From positions 1 to 34,938 of the forward strand of contig JAFTHS010000002.1 in NCBI GenBank assembly GCA_017457295.1: a stretch of 34,938 nt of DNA, written 5' to 3'. The position numbers and the translations under genes are program-made. Origin of the DNA: Paludibacteraceae bacterium. GTDB taxonomy: Bacteria > Bacteroidota > Bacteroidia > Bacteroidales > Paludibacteraceae. Positions 25,467-33,327 of the stretch are shown here, piece after piece; the stretch's first letter is position 1, and each line of letters opens with the position of its first letter. The notes below the pieces were generated by a model that was not told the origin of the DNA, searched no databases, and was given only the letters and a program-made list of their open reading frames with translations.

Positions 25467-26455
25467 TTGCGTTTGATTTCTCTGTAATGCGATTTGATTT
25501 CTTGATCGGCTTGTCCGTTGCTATTTTGTATAGCCCGTTCAATATAGAAGAGTGCGGAGTCGCAATCTCCTAAAAGATACATAATCCAACCATAGGTGTC
25601 CAGATATATGGGGTTGGTAGGTTCGCGCATAATGGTTGTGCGTGATAGCTGCTCGGCACGCAGCAAATCCTTTCGCAATAATGCCATGTTCCATGCCAGA
25701 TTGTTCATGATCATGGTGTTGCGTGGGTCTATCTTTAATACCGCTTCGTAGGCAGGTATCATCTTATGGGGTGGTTGATGGGTTTGCTCGTAGAGTTGCA
25801 ACCGAAAGACTTGGAACTGGTAATCGTTGGGGTCAATAGCCAAATATCGGTCAATCTCGTATATCGCCTGTTTGTTGTTTTTCATCATGACGTTGATGCG
25901 ATACCGTTGCATAGCACTCATGGCATTGTAGCCCGTGATGGTGTCAATCTGATCTTGGAGTAGCAATGCCTTGCGGTACTGCTGGGTATTGACATATGCC
26001 TTTTGCAACAAATCGTATAGTTCGGCGTTCGTTTTGTTGGTCTTGGTTATTTTCTCGAGATTAGCTATAGCCGTTTTTTGCTCTTTCTTGTTTTCGGTTT
26101 GAAGGAGCAGAACATTGTAGTTGTACCAATATTCGTCGGGGTTGAGTTGGAAAGCACGTTGGAAGAATCCTATTGCTTTTTCGTCTTCTCCGTCGTCTTT
26201 GGCATAATACCCCATATAGTTGTTGATAGTGGCGTCGTCAGGATTTAGGAGGTAGCAGAATTCTACAATTGGTTTGGCTTGCTCAATTTCGTTGCAATGG
26301 ATGAGCCGTTGTGCTTCGTAGAAATAGTAGAGGAATTGTTGCTCCTCCTCAATGGTTTGCAGGTTGCGTTGTGGCGCACGCGCCAATAGTGGAGTGGCGA
26401 TTGCCAATCCACAGATGATGATAGCCAATATGCGTTTGCTGCCTGCCATTATCAT
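25457..26455 (-). CDS. TPR-repeat exported protein
   Basis: The 332-residue protein has a signal peptide (about 1-26, ending LLARA) and then helical TPR repeats, for example AKPIVEFCYLLNPDDATINNYMGYYA, abbreviated as the LNPDDA..NNYMGYY unit, AIGFFQRAFQLNPDEYWY, AIYEIDRYLAIDPNDYQ, AVLKIDPRNTMIMNNLAW and ALFYIERAI. The LNP/IDP turns are typical of TPR. It is probably a periplasmic or outer-membrane scaffold. It follows dut by 12 bases and overlaps the DUF4292 gene, a neighbour order seen in related genomes. Confidence 0.88.
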   Translation of the reverse strand: MIMAGSKRILAIIICGLAIATPLLARAPQRNLQTIEEEQQFLYYFYEAQRLIHCNEIEQAKPIVEFCYLLNPDDATINNYMGYYAKDDGEDEKAIGFFQRAFQLNPDEYWYNYNVLLLQTENKKEQKTAIANLEKITKTNKTNAELYDLLQKAYVNTQQYRKALLLQDQIDTITGYNAMSAMQRYRINVMMKNNKQAIYEIDRYLAIDPNDYQFQVFRLQLYEQTHQPPHKMIPAYEAVLKIDPRNTMIMNNLAWNMALLRKDLLRAEQLSRTTIMREPTNPIYLDTYGWIMYLLGDCDSALFYIERAIQNSNGQADQEIKSHYREIKRKCK

Positions 26456-26467
26456 AGTTCTAACAGA

Positions 26468-26902
26468 TTATTTCACTCCGCTATGACCAAAACCACCTGC
26501 TCCACGTTCGGTAGTTCCTAACACTTCTACAGTCAATAATTCGGGTTGCTCGTGCTTAGCGATGACCATTTGGCAAATGCGTTCGCCCGGTTCGATAGTT
26601 TGGGGTTCGTTGCTCAAATTGATGAGAATGACACCAATCTCACCACGGTAGTCCGCATCGATAGTGCCAGGAGTGTTGAGCACGGTAAGTCCGCGCTTGA
26701 GGGCTAGTCCGCTGCGAGGGCGAATTTGTGCTTCGTAGCCAACAGGCAGCTCGATATATAGCCCTGTAGGAAGCAGTTTGCGTTCGAGTGGCTGAAGAGT
26801 GATTGGCTGTGCTATGTGGCAGCGGATATCCATACCAGCCGCTTGCTCGCTCTCGTAGCGAGGTAGCGGATTGTTGCTTTTGTTTATGATTTTTACTTGC
26901 AT
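26468..26902 (-). CDS. dut: dUTP diphosphatase
   Basis: The enzyme hydrolyses dUTP to dUMP, keeping uracil out of DNA and feeding dTMP synthesis. All five trimeric dUTPase motifs are present in the 144 residues: AAGMDIRC (21-28), [27 protein letters not shown] with the catalytic Asp, ERICQMVI, and the flexible C-terminal arm [12 protein letters not shown]. Its length is normal. It lies 18 bases after the lipid kinase gene in the long minus-strand operon. Confidence 0.97.
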   Translation of the reverse strand: MQVKIINKSNNPLPRYESEQAAGMDIRCHIAQPITLQPLERKLLPTGLYIELPVGYEAQIRPRSGLALKRGLTVLNTPGTIDADYRGEIGVILINLSNEPQTIEPGERICQMVIAKHEQPELLTVEVLGTTERGAGGFGHSGVK

Positions 26903-26920
26903 AACTGTTTGATTGTCTTC

Positions 26921-27799
26921 TTAGAATCTTTTTTTGACAAGGACCTTGAGCCCTTCTTCTACGATTTTGACGTGCAGTTCTTTGCCCATTTGGGTGGGAG
27001 TGCCGTCGATATGTACAACTCCTTCTGTTTCGCGCACGAGTGTCATATCTTTGGTGCGGAGGGTGTTCATGTGGAGGTGCTCGTCGATATTTTTTGTGAA
27101 GAGGCGAATAGCCATGCCTGCTGCTTCCATGAGTGAGAACTCGCTGACTATGGCAACGTCTAACCATCCGTCTTGTACGCTTGCTTTAGGTGCGATATAA
27201 GCATCGTAGCCCCATTGCCCTGCATTGGCGAAGTTGATGAGGAAGGCGGTAGTGGTAAGGTCGATTCCTTCGCCCTTGAGTTGGTAGGTCTCGGGCTTGT
27301 ATTGGAAGAGGTCCTTGAAAATGCTTTGTACATATCCTTTGAACCCGCGACTGCTATCGGCAAAGTCTTGTGCCACTACGGCATCAAAGCCAATACCAAA
27401 TGTGGAGAAGAAGGGGATCTCGTTTACGGTAGCATAATCGACGTTGATGGCTTCGCTGCTATTGAGCATTTCGATGGCTCGGTTCATGCGAGTGGATATG
27501 TCAAGGTGGCGAGCAAAGCCATTGCCGCTGCCGTTAGGGATGATGCCAAGGGCGGTCTTTGTACCTACAAGTCCGCAGGCGGTCTCATTGACTGTGCCAT
27601 CGCCGCCAACAGCCACCACGGCATAGTAGCCCTCCAAGGCAAACTGCCGAGCCAACTGCGTGGCGTGGCCTGCATATTCAGTAACTACAACAGTGGGTGA
27701 AAACTGCTGGAGGTCGAGCGTTTCGCGAATCAATTTAGCCACTCTGTTTTTGGCTTTTGTTCCCGAAATAGGGTTGACTATAAATGCTATATTTTTCAT
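26921..27799 (-). CDS. Diacylglycerol/lipid kinase family protein (YegS-like)
   Basis: I chose the Met at 27799 (292 residues); the frame extends to 27829 but that Met lies inside the promoter -7 element. The protein has the DAGK catalytic features NPISG (9-13), VGGDGTVNE (64-72) with the GGDGT nucleotide motif, and IPNGSGNGFAR (87-97). The C-terminal beta domain ends in VHIDGTPTQMG, typical of the family. These kinases phosphorylate lipid or sphingoid alcohols at the membrane; the exact substrate is open. As first gene after the promoter at 27827-27858 it leads the long minus-strand run. Confidence 0.92.
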   Translation of the reverse strand: MKNIAFIVNPISGTKAKNRVAKLIRETLDLQQFSPTVVVTEYAGHATQLARQFALEGYYAVVAVGGDGTVNETACGLVGTKTALGIIPNGSGNGFARHLDISTRMNRAIEMLNSSEAINVDYATVNEIPFFSTFGIGFDAVVAQDFADSSRGFKGYVQSIFKDLFQYKPETYQLKGEGIDLTTTAFLINFANAGQWGYDAYIAPKASVQDGWLDVAIVSEFSLMEAAGMAIRLFTKNIDEHLHMNTLRTKDMTLVRETEGVVHIDGTPTQMGKELHVKIVEEGLKVLVKKRF

Positions 27800-27826
27800 A
27801 TCGTTCTTTATTGCACAAATTGCGTA

Positions 27827-27858
27827 CAAAGGTACAAAAAAATACTGAAATATACAAA
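27827..27858 (-). promoter_or_regulatory. Bacteroidota-type promoter of the long minus-strand operon
   Basis: On the minus strand TTTG (27858-27855) is followed after 20 bases by TACCTTTG (27834-27827). The lipid kinase start codon at 27799 is about 28 bases downstream. I see no equally good promoter again until 15808, which supports one long operon, although internal starts cannot be excluded. Confidence 0.8.
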
Positions 27859-27916
27859 TTTATTTGACTTTTTAGTCAAAATATATCGTAATCTGTAGAA
27901 ATTAGTCGTTTTGTAG

Positions 27917-27946
27917 TTGTGGAATCATAAATTTTTATTAACTTTG
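27917..27946 (+). promoter_or_regulatory. Bacteroidota-type promoter for the DUF4301 gene
   Basis: TTG at 27917-27919 is followed after 19 bases by TAACTTTG at 27939-27946. It faces away from the lipid kinase promoter. The start codon is about 80 bases downstream, leaving a longer leader than other genes here. Confidence 0.65.
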
Positions 27947-28025
27947 CAAGTCAAATTTTGACATAGCGAATAGCATAATCGTAAATACCAAAATCGTCGT
28001 TAGTAATTTAATCATCAATAATACC

Positions 28026-29363
28026 ATGTTTACACCATCTGATCTTGCGCAACTTGATGCGCGTGGCATCTCTGTGGAGAAAGCCGAAAAGCAACTTCAG
28101 TCGTTTGCTACTGGATTTCCTGAGTTAGATATTGTTTCTGCCGCTTCGGTAGGAAACGGAGTATTAGCCCCTTCGGAGGCCGAAATTAATGCTTATGTGA
28201 AAGCATGGCAAGATTATCTGGATGAGGGACATACGGTGCTAAAGTTTGTACCTGCAAGTGGCGCAGCGAGTCGTATGTTTAAGAACTTGTTTGAATATTT
28301 GGAAGACGGGAAAAGAACAGACTTTATTGATAAGTTCTTGTCGGAGAAGGATCGTTTTGCTTTTGGTCCGCAGTTGGCGGGACTGGATGGAGAGGCGGCA
28401 GTGAGCCATCTGCTGAAAGATATGAACTATGGTAATTTGCCTAAAGGTTTGTTGCTTTTCCATTCATATGAAGATGGGCCTCGTACCCCTGCTCTGGAGC
28501 ATTTGGTGGAGGGAGCGATGTATGCAGCTTCGAAGGGAGAGGTGAATATCCACTTTACAGTGAGCCATGAGCATCTGCCTCTGTTCCAAGCACATATAGC
28601 AGAGAACCTGGCTGCATATGAAGAGAAATTAGGTGTGAAATTCCATGTGTCGTATTCGGAGCAAAAACCCTCTACTGATACATTGGCGGCTAACCCCGAT
28701 GGCACTCCGTTCCGTACGGCAGATGGGAAGTTGCTGTTCCGTCCTGGAGGGCATGGCGCATTGATAGAGAATTTGAATGAACAAGCAGCCGATGTGATAT
28801 TCATCAAGAATATTGATAATGTGGTGCCAGATCGCTTGAAAGGTGATACGGTTCGCTATAAGCAACTACTTGCTGGTGTGTTGGTTACAGAGCAAAAGCG
28901 CGTTTTTGAGAAGTTGCAAGATCCAACACTAAGTGCTGAAGAACGTGCTCGTCTGGCTCGTCCGCTTCGCGTGTGTGGTGTGGTGAAGAATACGGGTGAA
29001 CCAGGTGGTGGTCCGTTCCTTGTTCGTGAAGAAGATGGTAGTGTGTCTTGCCAAATCTTGGAGTCGAGCCAAATAGCTGATCCTGCTTTGATGCAACAAG
29101 CTACTCACTTTAATCCTGTGGATTTGGTTTGCGCTACACGTGATGTGGATGGTAAGCCATATTATCTGCCCGATTTTGTGGATGAGAAGACGGGATTTAT
29201 TTCGCATAAGTCGAAGGATGGCAAGGAGTTGCTGGCATTGGAGTTGCCTGGTCTGTGGAATGGCGCAATGAGCCGTTGGAATACGATTTTTGTGGAAGTA
29301 CCTGTGAGCACCTTTAATCCTGTGAAGACTGTAAATGACTTGTTGCGCGCAGAGCATCAATAG
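28026..29363 (+). CDS. DUF4301 family protein, possibly a nucleotidyltransferase relative
   Basis: The 445-residue cytosolic protein belongs to the DUF4301 family known from Bacteroidota. The segment VPASGAASRMFK (75-86) resembles the Gly-rich G.G.(S/T)RM loop of sugar-phosphate nucleotidyltransferases, LFRPGGHGALIENL (237-250) resembles the P(G/P)G(H/N)G box of UTP- or UDP-sugar pyrophosphorylases, and FIKNIDNVVPD (259-269) resembles their N(I/V)DN box. These three in the right order suggest a GT-A-like nucleotidyl transfer fold; that is my inference. It is monocistronic, with a promoter 5' and a strong terminator 3'. Confidence 0.87.
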   Translation: MFTPSDLAQLDARGISVEKAEKQLQSFATGFPELDIVSAASVGNGVLAPSEAEINAYVKAWQDYLDEGHTVLKFVPASGAASRMFKNLFEYLEDGKRTDFIDKFLSEKDRFAFGPQLAGLDGEAAVSHLLKDMNYGNLPKGLLLFHSYEDGPRTPALEHLVEGAMYAASKGEVNIHFTVSHEHLPLFQAHIAENLAAYEEKLGVKFHVSYSEQKPSTDTLAANPDGTPFRTADGKLLFRPGGHGALIENLNEQAADVIFIKNIDNVVPDRLKGDTVRYKQLLAGVLVTEQKRVFEKLQDPTLSAEERARLARPLRVCGVVKNTGEPGGGPFLVREEDGSVSCQILESSQIADPALMQQATHFNPVDLVCATRDVDGKPYYLPDFVDEKTGFISHKSKDGKELLALELPGLWNGAMSRWNTIFVEVPVSTFNPVKTVNDLLRAEHQ

Positions 29364-29397
29364 TCGGTAATAATTGATTGGGAAACTCCCTGTATGG

Positions 29398-29433
29398 AAA
29401 AATCACCTTGCTTTGGCGGGGTGATTTTTTTTT
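29398..29433 (+). terminator. Intrinsic terminator of the DUF4301 gene
   Basis: Arms AAAAATCACC (29398-29407) and GGTGATTTTT (29420-29429) enclose 12 bases and run into nine or more T. It lies about 35 bases past the stop codon. Confidence 0.88.
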
Positions 29434-29467
29434 GAAAAAAGTAGGTGTTTCTTATGGTATAGATATG

Positions 29468-29526
29468 TTAATCACTAATTAATCACTAATTAATCACTAA
29501 CTAATCACTAATTAATCACTAATTAA
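29468..29526. repeat. Tandem repeat, five 11-base units plus a partial one
   Basis: Units TTAATCACTAA at 29468, 29479, 29490, 29501 (first base C) and 29512, then TTAA at 29523-29526. Only one base departs from the consensus. It lies between the DUF4301 terminator and the HAD gene promoter. Confidence 0.92.
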
Positions 29527-29544
29527 AGGTAGGTAATTGCAAGC

Positions 29545-29653
29545 AAATGGATGGGAGATGGATGGAAGGAGAATGGGAGAGAAGTGAAGGAAGGATGGGA
29601 AAAGAAAAATATGTGAAAAGAAAAGCAGAAATGAGAGGAATGAGTGAGGAAGG
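29545..29653 (+). other. Purine-rich, cytosine-poor tract
   Basis: Over about 109 bases the plus strand is almost all A, G and some T, with a single C, and repeats GGATGG/GGAAGG-like steps. It ends at the -33 box of the HAD gene promoter. I see no gene in it. Confidence 0.6.
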
Positions 29654-29685
29654 TTTGCTTAAGTCATAAATATTTTGTACCTTTG
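29654..29685 (+). promoter_or_regulatory. Bacteroidota-type promoter for the HAD phosphatase gene
   Basis: TTTG at 29654-29657 is followed after 20 bases by TACCTTTG at 29678-29685. The start codon at 29766 is about 80 bases downstream. Confidence 0.8.
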
Positions 29686-29765
29686 CAGCCCCAAAAGGAA
29701 ATTGGGTGTGCCTAAATTCGAATGTGGATGTACCGAAAATGATATAAATGTAGAGCAAAGAGGGT

Positions 29766-30485
29766 ATGGAATGCTTAGAAAAACAAAAAGCATATTTCTT
29801 TGATATGGATGGAGTGCTGTTTAACTCCATGCCAAATCATGCAATCGCGTGGGAAGAGGTGATGAAAAAATATGGCTTGCCTTTCACGGCTTACGACTGC
29901 TACGTGAATGAGGGACGGACGGGAGAGTCTGTGATTAGAGAGGCCATGTGGAAAGCACGCAATAGAGATGCTACGCCTGAAGAGGTGAAGACTATTTATG
30001 CAGAGAAATCGGCACGGTTTCATGAACTGGCAGAGCAGCAAGTGTGCGGCGGAAAAGGGGTATCGGATGTGGACTCGAAAGGTAGCACTCCTCCTATTGA
30101 AGGAGTGGCCGATGTGCTACGCTTGGTGCAATCACGTGGCGACCAAATCTGGGTGGTGACAGGTAGTGGACAGCTGACATTGATAGATAGTTTGCAGGCG
30201 GTGTTTCCGTCTGTTTTTCAACGAGATAGAATAATTTGCGGACTGGACGTAATGCACGGTAAACCCGACCCTGAACCGTACTTGAAAGCATGGGAACGTT
30301 CGGGGTTGGAGAAAGAGCAATGCGTGGTAATAGAGAATGCTCCATTGGGTATTCGTTCAGGCAAAGCTGCGGGGCTGACGGTGTATGCGGTGAACACGGG
30401 AATATTGACACGAGAAGACCTGGCAGAAGCCGACGAAGTGTTTGACTCAATGGCTGAGTTGTTGGCGTATTTGCAAGGAAAATAA
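29766..30485 (+). CDS. HAD-family phosphatase (beta-phosphoglucomutase-like)
   Basis: The 239-residue protein has HAD motif I FFDMDGVLFNS (Asp13 nucleophile, Asp15), motif II VVTGSGQ, the conserved Lys in GKPDPEPYL and motif III/IV VIENAPLGIRSGKAAG. A helical cap follows motif I, as in subfamily IA (beta-phosphoglucomutase/phosphatase group). It probably removes phosphate from, or isomerises, a small sugar phosphate. The substrate is not visible. Own promoter upstream; the next gene has its own promoter too, so it is likely a single-gene unit. Confidence 0.9.
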   Translation: MECLEKQKAYFFDMDGVLFNSMPNHAIAWEEVMKKYGLPFTAYDCYVNEGRTGESVIREAMWKARNRDATPEEVKTIYAEKSARFHELAEQQVCGGKGVSDVDSKGSTPPIEGVADVLRLVQSRGDQIWVVTGSGQLTLIDSLQAVFPSVFQRDRIICGLDVMHGKPDPEPYLKAWERSGLEKEQCVVIENAPLGIRSGKAAGLTVYAVNTGILTREDLAEADEVFDSMAELLAYLQGK

Positions 30486-30524
30486 GGCGTGATGAAGAAT
30501 AGTTGATAAAAAATGCCCAATTGA

Positions 30525-30556
30525 TTTGCATATGTGTAAAAAATGTTGTAATTTTG
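30525..30556 (+). promoter_or_regulatory. Bacteroidota-type promoter for the lyase-waaA-hisS operon
   Basis: TTTG at 30525-30528 is followed after 20 bases by TAATTTTG at 30549-30556, a slightly weaker -7 element. The lyase start codon is about 95 bases downstream. Confidence 0.75.
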
Positions 30557-30650
30557 CAGGTTGAATGCGTGGTTTGGCAAAATTGCGCAGGAAATCCTGT
30601 AAAAGGGAACAAAAAAGACAATGTGTAAACAAGCATAATTAAGAAAAAAG

Positions 30651-32099
30651 ATGTCGGTAAAATTTTATAAGTCAGAGAACCAAGTGCCATTGGAGATGCA
30701 TAAGGTTCGCGTGATTCAGAAACTGAATCTATTGCCAGTGGATGAGCGCCTGCGCGCTATCCAAAAGGCAGGTAATAACACCTTCTTGTTGCAAAACAAA
30801 GATATTTATCTGGATATGCTGACTGACTCGGGCGTGAATGCTATGTCCGACCGTCAGACTGCTGCTATGCACTTGGCAGATGATGCATATGCAGGTAGCG
30901 AGACCTTCAATCGCTTGAAAGCAGCGATGAAAGAGGTGTTTGGCACCGACAACGTGTTGCCTGCGCACCAAGGTCGTGCTTGCGAGAACATCTTGGCAGA
31001 GCGTTTTGTGAAGCCAGGCACAGTGGCTATCATGAACTTCCACTTCACCACCACCAAAGCCCATGTAACCCGTTGTGGCGGCGAGGTAGTGGAGGTGCTG
31101 CACAAGAAAGGACTTATCCCACAATCGGACGACCCCTTCAAGGGCGATATGGACTTGCAAGAGTTGCGCCGCGTGATAGAGCAATACACCCCCGAGAAAG
31201 TGGCATACGTGCGCGTGGAGGCAGGTACCAACTTGATTGGTGGTCAGCCCGTGAGTTTGGAGAACATGTTGGCGGTGGCAGATATCTGCCATGAATATGG
31301 TGTGCCAAGTATCTTGGATGCCTCGCTGCTGCAAGACAACATTTACTTTATGAAGACCCGCGAGGCACAATGCAAATACATGACCCCAAAGGAGATCTAC
31401 CACCTCTTGGCAGGGAAGATGGATATCATCTACTTCTCGGCGCGCAAGTTGGGTTTCGCTCGCGGAGGTGCGATTATCAGTCACAATACCGACCTCATCA
31501 AGAGCATGATGGAGTATATTCCATTGTACGAGGGCTTCCTCACCTACGGAGGTATAGACGTGCGCTCTATCGAGTCCATGGCGGAGGGGTTGTACGAGTC
31601 GCTTGATATGGACTATCTGAGCCACGGACCTGAGTTTATCAATTATTTGGTGAACGAGTTGGATGCCTACGGAGTGCCTATGATTAAGCCCGCAGGTGGA
31701 TTGGGTGCACACATTGATTGTCAAGGCTTTGTGCCTGATATGCCACACGACCAATACCCTGCTGCTGCGGTAGCGACAGCATTGTATATTGCGGGTGGTA
31801 TTCGCGGTATGGAGCGTGGTACACTGTCCGAGCAACGTGAGCCAGATGGCACAGAGCGTTTTGCAGAACTGGAGTTGATGCGATTGGCTATGCCTCGCCG
31901 TGTATATACGTTGTCACAAGTGAAATATGTGGCAGACCGCGTGAAATGGCTGTGGGATAACCGCCAAATCATAGGGGGACTGAAGTGGGTAGAAGAGCCA
32001 CAAGTGTTGCGTTTCTTCTTCGGTCGCCTGAAAGAGATTGGACATTGGCAAGAGGAACTGGTGTCGAAATTTAAAGAGGATTTTGGAGATAGCCTGTAG
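30651..32099 (+). CDS. PLP-dependent beta-eliminating lyase (tryptophanase / tyrosine phenol-lyase family)
   Basis: Family members split tryptophan to indole or tyrosine to phenol, with pyruvate and ammonia. The 482 residues show LTDSGVNAMSD (57-67), DDAYAGS (77-83, Tyr80), the PLP-phosphate turn HQGRA (106-110), DASLLQDN with the pyridine-binding Asp223, Lys266 in FSARKLGFARGG as the Schiff-base lysine, and PRRVYT (415-420). FTTTKAH (132-138) has Thr where, from memory, tyrosine phenol-lyase has Thr and tryptophanase has Asp. The usual Arg three residues after the Asp (DA.R) is Leu226. So substrate specificity is uncertain; tryptophanase is the common label for such proteins. It heads an operon with waaA and hisS. 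Confidence 0.85.
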   Translation: MSVKFYKSENQVPLEMHKVRVIQKLNLLPVDERLRAIQKAGNNTFLLQNKDIYLDMLTDSGVNAMSDRQTAAMHLADDAYAGSETFNRLKAAMKEVFGTDNVLPAHQGRACENILAERFVKPGTVAIMNFHFTTTKAHVTRCGGEVVEVLHKKGLIPQSDDPFKGDMDLQELRRVIEQYTPEKVAYVRVEAGTNLIGGQPVSLENMLAVADICHEYGVPSILDASLLQDNIYFMKTREAQCKYMTPKEIYHLLAGKMDIIYFSARKLGFARGGAIISHNTDLIKSMMEYIPLYEGFLTYGGIDVRSIESMAEGLYESLDMDYLSHGPEFINYLVNELDAYGVPMIKPAGGLGAHIDCQGFVPDMPHDQYPAAAVATALYIAGGIRGMERGTLSEQREPDGTERFAELELMRLAMPRRVYTLSQVKYVADRVKWLWDNRQIIGGLKWVEEPQVLRFFFGRLKEIGHWQEELVSKFKEDFGDSL

Positions 32100-32115
32100 G
32101 GGTGTTTAGTGTTTA

Positions 32116-33324
32116 GTGAACGTATATTTTTGGATATTGCGATTAGCTGCGCTGCTGGGTCATAAGAAAGCGCGCAAGTTGGTGAAAGGGCAACGAGCTG
32201 CTATGGCAGAGTTGCAAGAATGGGCTTCAAGGTTGAATGGGGAGCAGGTGCTGTGGTTTCATGCCGCATCGGTGGGGGAGTTTGAACAAGTACGCCCTAT
32301 CATTGAACGACTGAGCAACGAGCTGCCATTTGATAGAGTGCTGCTGACATTCTTCTCGCCTTCGGGATATGAGTTGCGCAAGAACTATAATCTGGTGGAT
32401 AAAGTGACATACTTGCCATTTGCTACGCGAAGGAATGCAAAAAAACTGCTGAATCTATTGCCACTGAAGGCCGCCGTAATGGTAAAGTATGAGTTTTGGC
32501 CTGCTTACTTAAAAGCACTGAAAAAGAATGATATACCTACGTATTTGATTTCTGCTATTTTCCGTCCAGGGCAATTGTTTTTCTTACCATGGGGGCGCGG
32601 TTATCGTAGGTTATTGCACTGCTTTAATCATATCTATGTGCAAGATCAAGCATCGAAAGAACTGCTTCAACGATATGGCGTGGAGACGGTGAGTGTGGCA
32701 GGTGATACACGTTTTGACCGTGTGACGGAAGTGAGAAAAGCTGCGAAAGAACTGCCATTGGTGGAGCAATTTGTAGCAGGTAGTCAGCGAGTGATTGTGG
32801 CAGGAAGTACGTGGCCCGTGGAAGAAGAAATGCTGGCTCGATATGTGGCAGAGCATGAGGATGTGAGATTAATATTGGTTCCCCATGAGATTCATGAGGA
32901 ACATATGCACAAGGTATTCCAGTACTTCGAGGGACGGTATGTGCGTTATACCGAAGCAACACTGTTGAATGTGAATAAATGCCGTGTGTTGGTGGTGGAT
33001 ACGATTGGACTGTTGTCATCTATATATCGCTACGGACAAGTGGCATATATTGGTGGAGGTTTTGGAGTGGGAATACACAACACACTGGAGGCCGCAGTAT
33101 ATGGCATGCCTGTGGTGTTTGGTCCGAATTGGCAGAAGTTCCGCGAAGCACGTGGATTGCTAGAAGCAGGAGCAGGAATAAGTGTGAAAAATTACCGCGA
33201 GTTGGCTGCGGCTTTGGACAAAGCGTTTGAACAACAAATAGATATGGGGCAACGTGCTTCTGAATATGTGGGAAGCGAATGCGGTGCAACAGAGAAAATA
33301 TATAACGAACTATTCAAGAAATAA
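32116..33324 (+). CDS. waaA: 3-deoxy-D-manno-octulosonic acid (Kdo) transferase
   Basis: WaaA adds Kdo to lipid A precursor at the inner membrane, an essential step of LPS core assembly. The start is GTG at 32116: a stop codon lies in frame just upstream, no ATG is available nearby, and the N terminus (membrane-associated VYFWILRLAALL, then KARKLVKGQR) fits the family. The catalytic Glu is in AASVGEFEQ (Glu55). The C-terminal GT-B half shows AGSTWPVEEE, PHEIHEEH, and GGGFGVGIHNTLEAAVYGMP (key His-Asn-Thr-Leu-Glu) for CMP-Kdo binding. At 402 residues it is of normal length. It sits 16 bases after the lyase gene and 3 bases before hisS. Confidence 0.95.
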   Translation: MNVYFWILRLAALLGHKKARKLVKGQRAAMAELQEWASRLNGEQVLWFHAASVGEFEQVRPIIERLSNELPFDRVLLTFFSPSGYELRKNYNLVDKVTYLPFATRRNAKKLLNLLPLKAAVMVKYEFWPAYLKALKKNDIPTYLISAIFRPGQLFFLPWGRGYRRLLHCFNHIYVQDQASKELLQRYGVETVSVAGDTRFDRVTEVRKAAKELPLVEQFVAGSQRVIVAGSTWPVEEEMLARYVAEHEDVRLILVPHEIHEEHMHKVFQYFEGRYVRYTEATLLNVNKCRVLVVDTIGLLSSIYRYGQVAYIGGGFGVGIHNTLEAAVYGMPVVFGPNWQKFREARGLLEAGAGISVKNYRELAAALDKAFEQQIDMGQRASEYVGSECGATEKIYNELFKK

Positions 33325-33327
33325 GAT

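Noticed and set aside
29519-29830. Minus-strand frame of 103 codons, hydrophobic
   Set aside because: It is the antisense of the tandem repeat, the purine tract and the HAD promoter and start; Leu/Ser/Pro richness comes from the pyrimidine-rich strand.
30094-30690. Minus-strand frame of 198 codons
   Set aside because: It overlaps the HAD gene and the next promoter in antisense and has no domain features.
30729-31835. Minus-strand frame of 368 codons opposite the lyase gene
   Set aside because: The plus-strand lyase is clearly real; the antisense translation is His/Cys/Gln-rich with no family features.
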